Source: Arctopsyche grandis
Taxonomy: Eukaryota > Arthropoda > Insecta > Trichoptera > Hydropsychidae
Direction of reading: 5' to 3'
Assembly: GCF_051622035.1 (NCBI RefSeq)
Contig: NC_135358.1
Location: 23,626,501-23,690,500 of the forward strand
Length of the DNA stretch: 64,000 nucleotides
Program-made: the position numbers and the translations under genes
Shown here: in pieces, positions 35,755-45,582 of the stretch
Layout: each line of letters opens with the position of its first letter
Position numbering within the stretch: position 1 is the stretch's first letter
Notes under the pieces: model-generated
The model's input: the letters and a program-made list of their open reading frames with translations, nothing else
The model's database searches: none
What the model was told of the DNA's origin: nothing

Positions 35755-36086
35755 GGCATTCATACATATTTATATTAAAACGATTATTTACGTATGTATG
35801 TATGTATGTACATTCGATTGTTGCTTATCTATTGTTAATGAGCATCGGTTTTTATATGCCTCAAGCAAAAGATTTAACCGTGTTTAAACTTTCTTTATAA
35901 TACATACTTCATACGAAATTTATATTGGGTATATCTAATTATGTAAATATGTAGGTTTTTATCTAATCGAGACAGTTAATATAATAATTAATATCAGAAT
36001 CAGTCGCTAAGGAGACGTTGACTTTGAGTGTTGTTTGCTTTGAATAAATATTGTACATATGTACATGGATACAACCTCAAATTGAA

Positions 36087-36545
36087 TATCATCGAACAAA
36101 ATGCGTTTCTTATCATTTCGTTTTATTGGGATTTGATAATATACATCGGTATTGCACTAATGCTGCTTTTTACAAAGATCAAATATGAATATGGTTACTG
36201 GAAGAGGAATGGTATGCCTGGATTAAAGCCCACATTCCTAGTTGGTTATCTGGGTGAACAAATGACTGGGAATAAGGACTTTGGATCTGTGTTTACTGAT
36301 TTATACATACAATTAAAAGGAAAACCGTATGCTGGAGTTTACTCTTTACTGGAGTTTACTGAGCTAAGGCCAACATTAATAATGAATGATCTTGATACCA
36401 TTAGAAGCTTGCTCCTAAAAAAATTACTGATTGAAATAAATGAGAAACATGAACCTCTAGGAGGTCATCTTTTCAATTTAAGAGGAGAAAAGTGAAGAAT
36501 CTAAGAAACAAGTTGACGCCTACGTTCACTTCTAGTAAAATGAAG
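36087..36545 (+). pseudogene. P450 first exon F, decayed and truncated
   Basis: Recognisable CYP6 first exon: AFLIISFYWDLIIYI, then YGYWKRNGMPGLKPTFLVG and LRPTLIMNDLDTIRSLLL. The start codon is out of frame because the expected ATGGCG reads ATGCG. The region of the KDFxHFTDH block is replaced by a short deletion. The C-helix codon TGG has lost a base, giving GEK then a stop; the continuation KNLRNKLTPTFTSSKMKL is in another frame. Homology ends near 36545 and the rest of exon 1 is missing. Confidence 0.88.
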
Positions 36546-36835
36546 CTTGCATCAACGCTATCTTGCGTACGCTCACGGTAAATGAACAAGTGTTTCTAAC
36601 GCAATTACCCGCCGAGTTAGTACGATTAGATAAAAAAAAATATTGATATAGAAAAACAACTCTTTATAAATGTGGTGAAATAAAAAACTGGCCAAATAAA
36701 CGCAAAATAGCACGGAGAAAAAATCCGTAAAAAAAAAATTTGACTTTTAAAATTCGCTAGACAATTAATTATAAGTCATTTAAAACAATAAAAATCACAA
36801 TGAATAGAAAAAACATCTGAATATTGATTCCAATA

Positions 36836-37080
36836 CTCACTTTGAGCACATCGATACTAGATTTTGAGTTAAAGACCACAAAGGTCAAAAAACTATAAAA
36901 ATCGCGCGGTTTTTTCAACGCTCTTATCTCGTAAACGATTAACTAACCAACAAAAATAATTATCATATTCGAATTTAGTGGGTCTTAGAAAAGATTGGTT
37001 AGTCTCCGCCCTGGTAACTCAAAAAAGTGATTTTTTGTCGCTCAGTGTTATAAAGTTGGTGGAATAGAATATATCAATTA
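36836..37080. repeat. interspersed repeat family C, copy 1
   Basis: Homologous in inverted orientation to 48620-48775: shared blocks are ACTGAGC(G/A)ACAAAAAA, ACTAACCAATCTTT and CCCACTAAATTCGAA (as read on the minus strand here). Confidence 0.7.
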
Positions 37081-37259
37081 ATAATTGACTAAAAAAGTTT
37101 TATCACAAATATACTCAATTATCTAATGACAAATTGAATAACTGAAATTTTAAAATCAGATATTTATATACATATGTATGTATACTCTATGTATTAGCCG
37201 TATCGTAATGAGTCTATTGCATGTAGACGTATACATATGTCCAAACAAATGTGTGAATG

Positions 37260-37838
37260 CAGTGATGTGCTGCTAAAATTCTATCAACCGGCTTGCACCT
37301 TGGCAAACACCCCCCCCCCATTTTTATACAAATTATTTTTTTCACAAAAAAAAATTTATCATACATTACAAAATTATTTGTTTACATAAATTCATTCCAA
37401 ATGGTGTTTTGATTTTTTTTCGAACCTTTGGCCGTGACGGGTCTAATTCGTCTATCATCTGCTGGGTGATTGATGTGACTTCTGAGCTATGATTTAACGA
37501 ATGGTGTGGAATCCCATGAAGTACTCAGTGGCAAACCTATCAAATTAATGTTTATTAAGTCTATATGTGTCTAATACCTAAATTTGCCCTTTTTTCTGAA
37601 CAAATAGTATTCATGATCGAAAATCCTCGCTTAGCCTCCGCAGAGCTTATTCGCAACGGTCGCAAGTTTATACTTTATCCATATCGGATCAAGTATTGTG
37701 TTCGTGTGAAAATTTGATGAAAAATATGTATATTTAAAAAAAAAAATCCGTATTTTAAGAACCAAAGCTCTCCGAACCAAAATTATTTTAGCAACCGGCT
37801 CGACAGAGCCGGTGCGAACTCATAGCAGCACATCACTG
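37260..37838. mobile_element. hAT element, non-autonomous
   Basis: The ends are CAGTGATGTGCTGCTA and TAGCAGCACATCACTG. The flanking 8-mers TGTGAATG (37252-37259) and TGTGTATG (37839-37846) match at 7 of 8. The interior, read on the minus strand, has weak similarity to transposase coding sequence but is full of stops. Size 579 bp. Confidence 0.82.
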
Positions 37839-38355
37839 TGTGTATGTACAATGAACATATACATGTAGGTACTGATTGTTGTTTCGGTCGAGTTTGGGCT
37901 GTGTTTTTATATGTACACGATGAACGCATGATTGTATCGTGTTTTTTTTTTGTTTAGTTATTACAAGGTTAACTCCACATAAGTACACCAAATTGTTTTA
38001 TAAACTAACCATTAAATAGAAATTAAGTCAAGTAGAATTTATTGACAGTATTTAATGACTTGACTTATTATATTATGATAGATTCAAAGATAATATCACA
38101 ATAGCAATTTTACGATTATTATCTTGAAACAGATGATTAACGATACTATCTGCAGATTAAAAATCAGGTATGGTTAATCTTAAAAGTGATAAAAATTTTG
38201 AGTAAAATGTAAACATTTCATTACTTTTTGACATGTAATACAATTTTTATACCTGATATAATTCAATTTTTCATCGCATTAGTTTCTACATATATACATA
38301 CCAGTATTTAAGTACTAACTACATGCTAATTATGTGCTACTTATTCAACACTAAA

Positions 38356-39160
38356 TACTACATCAGATTTGGCTGGTGGATTTGGGTTTTATCACAGACA
38401 TCATGGAAAAAATGAACTATTTAAACTTGGGAGCTACAAGGAAAAGACAAACATGTAGCTAAAATGATGAGTTCTGTAAACTCGTTTCTGTCTCTCGTGT
38501 ATTTCCCAAATATGTAGGAAATGGCAGGTGACACTGAATTCAACGTGTCATTATTGGTTAAACACCTTCGAGTGCTTCAAGAACAGTTTGAAAAGAGATT
38601 TCAGCAGTTTACTATAATCGAGCCAATGGTCTCCTTTTTTATTGTTAACCTCTTCTTATTTTATTTACAAGGCTCTTCTATGTATATATCACTTCGCTCA
38701 TTGGTCTGACAACATAACTTACATTCTTCCGATCGTTTCGAAACTTTGCTATTTTGCGTGGTTTGGTCAATGATAGATATTTAAATCAATTCCGCCAGTA
38801 CGATGGTGAATAATAATCGTAATAGACACGTTTAAAAATGCAAAAATTGTCAGTAGCCTTATATATTTTCTTTTTCGCCACCCTCTCGTTTTGTCAGATT
38901 TTAATTGTTTAAACGCCTATAACTTTTTCTTTTTCACACAATATCTTATAGTTATCAATCCTTTTATTTGCAAAATAAATATAATAGTCAATTGCAGAGC
39001 TTGTTCAAGTAATGGCAGAACTGGAGCTAGAGATTTTGAACCTTCAGAATGATATTATGCTAAAATCCTTTATATCAGATAAGGACTTCTGGAGTGCAGT
39101 GGACAGGAAAACGTTTCCATTCATAAAAAAGCGGCATACAAGATAAAATCATTTTTCGGT
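38356..39160 (+). pseudogene. degraded hAT (ZBED/GTF2IRD2-like) transposase, interrupted
   Basis: Reading across frames gives a domain typical of hAT transposases related to ZBED5/GTF2IRD2: DIMEKMNYLNL, then MAGDTEFNVSLLVKHLRVLQEQFEKRF (from 38521). After an interruption at about 38632-38998 it continues LVQVMAELELEILNLQNDIML, then SDKDFWSAVDRK. Several frameshifts and stops occur. The interruption contains a copy of repeat family D. It is a dead insertion between first exons F and G of the P450 cluster. Confidence 0.75.
38690..38830. repeat. interspersed repeat family D, divergent copy
   Basis: Shares CCGATCGTTT, ACTTTGC(C/T)AT and TACGATGGTGAA with copies at 41333-41515, 43911-44073 and 45372-45452. 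Confidence 0.6.
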
Positions 39161-39205
39161 TCGACATACCTTTGTGTATCATTATATATATCATTACATA
39201 TATAT

Positions 39206-39472
39206 CGAGTAAACGGACTACTAGTCATATGTGAACCAGTCACAGGACAACCGGTCGCTCTAGATCGGTCACACGTGATCACCCATCACACTAAAACTGG
39301 TCACGAGAAAACTGGTCACACCCTAAAACTGGTCATTAGAAAACTGGTCACACCCTAAAATCGGTCACGAGAAAACTGGTTGACCGATTTTAGGGTGTGA
39401 CCAGTTTTAGTGTGACGGGTGATCACGTGTGACCGGTTGTCCTGTGACCGGTTCAAATTTGACTAGTAATCA
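39206..39472. mobile_element. foldback element built from ACTGGTCAC units
   Basis: Arms beginning ACTAGTCA...GAACC(A/G)GTCACAGGACAACCGG are inverted about a centre near 39380. The left arm carries extra tandem units of ACTGGTCACACCCTAAAA. No coding capacity. Confidence 0.8.
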
Positions 39473-40050
39473 CCGAACCATATATCGATACATTTGAGCT
39501 AGTAAACAAACGGTCAACAATTAAAATGAATATTCATTTTTATATACTAAGTATATACATGGCAATTGACAATTGCAATTGACACTTTGACATACATGGC
39601 AATTGACACTTTGACAATTGGCTTGTAATTTGATATATTTATGAAATTCTATTATGCTGTAATGCATAATGAAATGATTTTTTGAAGCCGAAAAACATAC
39701 GAGTGATTTTCTGTTTTTATAGAATGAACATTAGGATTAAACCAATATTTATTTAGTATTTACTAACCAAATTAATAAATTAGAAACCAAATTCATTACT
39801 GATCAATTGTTATTAATAAATGACCAAAAATTTGATTTCCTTTTTTTATGTACACGATTATTTGTTATGTACATATGAATTCGGCTACAAATATATAAAT
39901 ACTTAAATTCAATATGAAAAATTGAAATATTGTAAATAAAATATTGCCAAGCTTTAGCACTTCTGTATCAGCATGACATCGAATAAAAGTATGCACACAT
40001 ATATGTATGTAGATATATACATATGTACATATGTATGTAAGTAGGTGTTA

Positions 40051-40088
40051 TATTATAACTCAGTGGACACTCGCTCTCTGTCCAGTTC
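40051..40088 (+). promoter_or_regulatory. candidate core promoter of P450 gene G
   Basis: TATTATAA at 40051-40058 lies about 33 bp before a TCCAGTTC initiator-like word (A at 40084); the ATG is at 40151. Moderate support only. Confidence 0.45.
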
Positions 40089-40150
40089 GACCGTCAACTG
40101 AATTATCATTCATAGTTCAAAATTAAATTACCATCTGTTTTTCACGAGTC

Positions 40151-43100
40151 ATGGCATTTTTGCTAACATCAATATCATGTGTCACGTTATTGATTTGTGC
40201 CTGCTATTATTGGATAATGAGAAGATATTCCTACTGGAAGAATAAGGGAATAGCATCCCCGAAACCTAGTATACCATTCGGAAACATACGCAACACTGTA
40301 CTAGGAGCAAAACAAATCGGAGTCGACTTCTCAGATATATATAATAACAACAAAACAGAGGATTACGTTGGCGTTTACATGGTGCTCAAACCGACGTTAG
40401 TCATAAATAATTTAGATTTAATTAAAACAGCTCTGACGAAGGACTTTGTTCACTTTTCTGATCACGGTTTGCCGTTCGACGAAGAAGCTGAACCGATTTC
40501 GGGACACTTATTCAACGTAGGAGGTGCAAAATGGAAGAATCTGAGGGCGAAACTAACTCCAACTTTCACTTCGAGCAGGATGAGATCTATGTTTGATGTC
40601 GTGCACGATTGTGCAGCTGAAGTTGCGAAGCATCTGGATCAATGTACAGAAGACGATTTAGATGTGAAAGAAATACTTGCCACATTCGGAAATGATGTGA
40701 TAGCTAGTTGTGCCTTCGGGGTTGAATTAAATACGTTTAAGAATCCCGATGATAAGTTCAGGAAGATGGGAAGGAGAATCTTCAAGCAATCTCCTTTGGA
40801 GGAGATTGTCAATGTGTTCGATTTTTTTCTTCCGAATGTGATCACTAAGTTCAAACCTATGATACTGGGCAGGGAAGTTGAGGAATTCTTTTACAGTATC
40901 GTGGAACAAACTGTGAACTTCAGGGAGAAGAATGGAATAGTTCGCAATGATTTTATGCAGTTGTTAATCCAGCTGAAAAATACTGGATCCATTTCAGAAG
41001 AAGGCGTCGGTATTTGCATACATACATATCTACCTATATTATATTCGGTAAAATAATAATGATAGTAATAGCTGCGAATAATTTAAACTGAAAGTCTATC
41101 AAAGTTTTTCGTGTAAAATATAATTATTTTTTTGATAAATTTTTGTCTATTACATGCATCTGTGCTCTTTGGTATACGGATTATTGCGCAAATTGCGATC
41201 ACGTGCACGACAATCGTGCCACAAAAATCGCGAATACAGAATAATTGGCACTTAAGTTCGATTGATGAAGTTTTTGGTGCCAGATGTTCTGTGATCGAGG
41301 TTTTTGGTGACGTGGGCGAGATCCCTTTTTTATTATTACAAACTTCCTTTATTATTATTATTATTACAAACCTCCTTTACGTTTTTATTATTACAAACCT
41401 CCTTTACGTTTCACATTAAGATGACTTTTTAATATCTCTTATCTCTTATCCGATCGTTTTCATACTTTGCCATATTGCTCATTTTGGTCATCAATCATTA
41501 AAATTATGATCTCGGCTTAAACTAATGTAATTAAATATATTACTAAGATGTTTGGACCGCTTTTATATCATCATATACGTACATATATCATCACATGCGG
41601 CCCAAACCTCTTAGTAATATATTTAATTACATTAGTTTAAGCCGGGATCATAATTTTGATTGAAACCCCAATCATTGAAAACTCTTTAATTGAAATATTA
41701 ATCATGAAATCCCACATATTTGTACATTTGTTGTTGAAATATTGTTTAAATTGCCTTTTTATTTTATTTATATTTTAGTACATTATTTTATTACTACAGT
41801 TTTATTAAATACATTTATTTTTTTACTACAGTTTTTTTTATTGGAGAATAATCACTGAACCGAATGATTTATGTACGTATGTATGTTCTATACGAATTTA
41901 TGCACATGAATCAACCAAATACGTATTGTATATTAGGAATATATGGAAACGCTATTTTAAAAATGCAGCATTTGGTGCTGAACTCGGTCATATTGTGTCA
42001 AATTATTTTTTGTTTTGTATGATTATGTACATTATTTTTAGCTCGTAATATGTAGATATCTGAATCTCATTTTAAATCATTGAGGATTTCATAGACATAT
42101 ATAGATAATATTCATAAGTTAGATTACAATAAAATGACTTAAAATTAATTATTTTCTTTTCAGACAAGTCAGAAGCGCCTCCTGATGATGGCACCAGGCT
42201 GACTATGATGCAATTGGCCGCTCAGGTCTTTGTATTCTTTATTGCTGGTTTTGAAACGTCTTCCACGACGGCTAGTTTCGCTCTATACGAGTTAGCTTTG
42301 AATCCAGATGTCCAGAAAACATTGACTGATGAAATTGACGACATATTAGCTAAACACGATGGAAAAATAACGTATGACTCTCTGGGTGAAATGACTTACT
42401 TGACCAAAGTCATTGAAGGTGTGTTTATTCTTCCTACAGCATAAAATTGCATTTTTTACCTTTACCTGTCATTCAGTAAGAATTAATATTTGATATAACT
42501 ATTATGTACTTACATGTAAATTTATACCGAATCTATCAATTGAACTTTGCTTGTAAAACGCTTATCATGTTCATAGTATACATTTTGTTTAAATTAATTA
42601 TTTATTCTCTATCTTATTTTAACTTCAATCAGTAAATAATATTTAAATTTGGCTCAATTCACAGAAACTTTAAGAAAGTATCCTCCACTGCCAGTATTGT
42701 TCAGAATATGCACTAAGGATTACATATTGCCAGATACGAATATTAAAATTGAAAAGGACACTCCTGTGATGATACCTGTGTATGGAATACAGAGAGATCC
42801 TGATATTTATCCCAATCCAAACAAATTCGATCCAGAGAGGTTTACTCCCGAGAACAAAGCAGCCAGACATCACTTTGCGTATCTGCCATTTGGCGAAGGG
42901 CCCCGTATTTGTATAGGTATTACTTCAAATGAGATGTAATTTAACCATTAGAATGTATTTTTAAAATAGCATGATTGGTTCATAACTTTCAATATATTGC
43001 ATAGCAAGTACTAAATTAAGTCCATACTAAAATTAAAATTTAAAATTTTAGGTAGTCGCTTTGGTATGATGCAGACCAAACTGGGATTAGCTACATTTTT

Positions 43101-43221
43101 GTCTAAATATGAAGTATCCGTCTGCGATAAAACACTCATACCAATGGAATATGATAAAAGGTCATTCGTTTTGACGAGCAATGGTGGTTTGTGGTTGAAG
43201 CTCAAGCGTAGGTCTAAATAA
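40151..43221 (+). CDS. cytochrome P450, CYP6-like (gene G), intact; possible shared 3' exons
   Basis: Exons 40151-41009, 42164-42418, 42665-42916, 43052-43221; the sum is 1536 nt, i.e. 511 residues. All introns are phase 1. Exon 1 has the anchor MAFLLTSISCVTLLICA, the hinge KNKGIASPKPSIPFGN and the C-helix WKNLR. Exon 2 has the I-helix AGFETSSTT, exon 3 the K-helix ETLR, PERF and FGEGPRICIG, and exon 4 SRFGMMQTKLGLA. The stop is followed by an AT-rich 3' UTR. This is the only complete P450 on the plus strand. Four other first exons (30434, 31675, 33883, 36087) lie upstream in the same orientation and end, where complete, in the same phase, so exons 2-4 could be common to several transcripts. 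Expected role: microsomal monooxygenase; substrate unknown. Its first intron (1154 bp) contains repeat family D and a foldback. Confidence 0.93.
41333..41515 (+). repeat. interspersed repeat family D copy, inside P450 G intron 1
   Basis: Contains ACAAACCTCCTTTACGTTTC (its left part doubled), ATATCTCTTATC, CCGATCGTTTTCATACTTTG and CATATTGCTCATTTTG, shared with 43911-44073. An (ATT)n run precedes it. Confidence 0.75.
41503..41659. mobile_element. palindromic foldback MITE in P450 G intron 1
   Basis: Arms of about 60 bp (AAAATTATGATC, CGGCTTAAACTAATGTAATT, AAATATATTACTAAGA) are inverted around an AT-rich centre near 41580. Its left end abuts repeat family D. Confidence 0.8.
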
Positions 43222-43616
43222 ATTATAATAAGATTTATAAAATATTTGCGGATCAAAATCTTATTCAAATTAATATGTAGTACATAAATTGTAACTCATT
43301 TACATGATTTTATTAAACTAACCCGTATTATATTATAAGCTTATTTTACATTATATGTTTTTTTAACAATTATATTTGAATTTATAATAAAAATGTTTAA
43401 ATAATACATACCTTTATTTCAATTATTTTTAATATAATGTTTTTAGAGTAATGTAATTTATTTTAAAGTTCTAATTAAAGATATTCGAAATTTTATCTGG
43501 AAACGCTTAAATTAAAATACATATGTATGTAGATACATCATGATAATCAATATCAATTCAATTTAGTTCTCGAATGTCTATTAAAAAATACTAAAATCGT
43601 ATTATACATATCTAAT

Positions 43617-44151
43617 CGGTCTCCGTGACGGGCCGGAATGTGAAATGCCGGAAAACGCAAATATCGGAAGGCAAATATCGAAAATCGAAAGATCTTACGT
43701 CGAAAGATCAAAAAAAGGGTGCATCGTAAACGGTACATATTCACTTAATTTGCGCGAGCAGGATACAACAGGAACAAGAGGAACAGGCTTTTCCTCCCGT
43801 ATTCTGCGCGCGCACATTAATACGGGAGCAAAAGCCTGTTCCTCTTGTTCCTGTTGTATCCTGCTCGCGCAAATCAAGTGAGTATGTACCGTTTACCATG
43901 CACTCTTTTTACATACCTCCTTTACATTTCACATAGTTTTCGTGTAAGTGGTAACTTTTTATATCTCTTATCCGATCGTTTTCATACTTTGCCATATTGC
44001 TCATTTTGATCATCAATATAAGTTAAGGTATCATCCGCCATTACGATGGTGAAAAAATATCGTATTATTTATTGATCTTTCGATTTTCAATCTTTGGCTT
44101 CCGATATTTGCGTTTTCCGGCATTTCACATTCCGGCCCGTGAGGTAGACCC
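43617..44151. mobile_element. palindromic foldback element, copy 2, with nested insertion
   Basis: Ends CGGTCTCCGTGACGGGCC and GGCCCGTGAGGTAGACCC. The same arms and centre as copy 1. The right arm is split at about 43910/44074 by a 163-bp copy of repeat family D, after which the arm resumes with GATCTTTCGATTTTC. Confidence 0.88.
43911..44073 (+). repeat. interspersed repeat family D, inserted in foldback copy 2
   Basis: Starts ACATACCTCCTTTACATTTC and ends near TATTATTTATT. It interrupts the right arm of the foldback element, giving relative ages: the foldback is older than this family D copy. Confidence 0.78.
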
Positions 44152-44229
44152 ATATACTATATATAAAAACAATGTCTCGGTAAATATGTATATAAATATG
44201 TGACGGACAACGGGCGCAGTATGGTGAAT

Positions 44230-44420
44230 TTTTTTTTTCTTCAGTTTTTTCGTTTTTTTCATTTATTTAATTTATTTCATTTTTTTCAGTTTTTTAATTT
44301 TTTTCAGTTTTTTAATTTTTTTCAGTTTTTAATTTTTTTTGTTTTTAATTTTTTCAGTTTTTTCATTTTTTCAGTTTTTTTCATTTTTTCAGTTTTTTCA
44401 TTTTTATCATATTTTTCATT
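44230..44420. repeat. TTTTTCAG-type low-complexity tract
   Basis: Repeated TTTTTTCAGTTTTTT/CATTTTTTCAG units. Open frames here (Phe-rich) are low-complexity artefacts. Confidence 0.85.
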
Positions 44421-44429
44421 TTTGTGCTA

Positions 44430-44603
44430 CGGGCGCCGGAGGCGTCCGGAGCACTGGGGGCGAAGGCCCAGGGGCGCCTGAGGTGCCGGGGGCGTCAGGG
44501 GGGGAAGGCCCCGGGGTGCCGGAGTCACCGGGGGCGAAGGCATCGGGCGTCGGCGCCGCTGGGGGCGAAGGCGTCGAAGGTGCCGGAGGCATCGGGGACG
44601 CTG
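44430..44603. repeat. GC-rich minisatellite
   Basis: Degenerate units around GGGGGCGAAGGC and GGTGCCGG in an otherwise AT-rich window. Many G-runs of 3-5 on the plus strand. All frames are open by composition, so coding is not inferred. Confidence 0.85.
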
Positions 44604-44745
44604 GGTTCGTATTCACTTCGTAATTTCTAATTCATGCATCAATTTCTTTCCGAAACCAGTCAATTCAATATCTTTAACTTTATTTTTAGTCGAGTTTCAA
44701 TTTCTTTTCGAAACCACCCGTTGAAATCAACGGGCCCAACACTAG

Positions 44746-44961
44746 TATAATATATAATTTCGAAAGAGACTTTGTATGTAAATAAATATGTAATGTTGGT
44801 TGGTAATATCGAAAACGAATCGAAGCTTCGATGACGATTCGATATTTTTTTTTTTCGATTCAAATAAATTTAATAAAAAAAGAAATGAATATTTGCTATT
44901 ACATAGATTCGCCATGTTTAAGCTGTTTATATTACAAATACTGAGCGAAGCCGGGTAAAAC
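44746..44961 (+). repeat. interspersed repeat family E, uninterrupted copy
   Basis: From ATAATTTCGAAAGAGACTTT to the tail ACTGAGCGAAGCCGGGTA. It matches 59030-59640, which carries a foldback insertion; this copy is the empty site. Confidence 0.8.
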
Positions 44962-45371
44962 AACTATTATTAAATATATGTAAGTTGTTGTCAACTTTTA
45001 GTCTACATATGTAGTAATTGTGTAATTTTAGACACTAACATTCAGCTAATAACAGTTAAATGGTTAAAATTCCTCATCCTAATCTGTTAATTATGTTTTG
45101 TAGTGTAGATATTTTGGTATATTATACAAAACGATCCAAATAGATAAATTGAAGATAATAAGGAAATTTGGCATATTTGACTTTAAAGTTTACACAGTAA
45201 TTTCTAGGCAAGATGAAAACTGTCAATTTTTATTCTCCGAAAAATTAATTTTAAATTCATTTAAAGTTTTTTTCCACATTTACGTCTGATGGTTACTATG
45301 GTTTAAGTAAAAAATATGTAGATTAAATGATTCTTAATAACATTAAAGATCCATTAAATGAAGTTGCATAA

Positions 45372-45452
45372 ATAAAAAAAGATCGGATAAGAGATATAAA
45401 AAATCACTACTTACACGAAAACCATGTGAAACGTAAAGGAGGTATGTAAAAA
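45372..45452 (-). repeat. interspersed repeat family D, inverted copy
   Basis: Reads GATCGGATAAGAGATATAAA through CGTAAAGGAGGTATGTAA, the complement of the family D start. Confidence 0.75.
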
Positions 45453-45582
45453 TAAATTGTAATTGAGTAAATAATAAATATAAAAGATGCATTGAAATTA
45501 TTTATTATGAAAATGTAACATACATACATGAATAATATTGAATAATCTATTAGGAGTTTGGTGTGAAATAATTTATTTCAAT

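Larger units (their letters stand above)
44175..44745 (+). mobile_element. Helitron-like end with pyrimidine tract and GC-rich minisatellite
   Basis: The 3' end has a perfect 8-bp stem hairpin at 44717-44734 (CCCGTTGA/TCAACGGG), followed 11 bases later by CTAG and then a T. This is the hallmark of a Helitron terminus. The 5' end is uncertain; TCTCGG at 44175 is a guess. Inside lie a TTTTTCAGTTT-type tract (44230-44420) and a G+C-rich block (44430-44603) of GGGGGCGAAGGC-like degenerate repeats. No Rep/helicase sequence was seen. Confidence 0.5.

Noticed and set aside
43645-43881. Similar short proteins at 12174-12570, 43645, 51000, 54799 and 59131 (a possible small gene family)
   Set aside because: All are translations of the palindromic foldback element; they appear on both strands because the DNA is self-complementary.
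44200-44630. Phe-rich and Gly/Ala/Pro-rich open frames
   Set aside because: Low-complexity pyrimidine tract and GC-rich minisatellite; open in all frames by composition.
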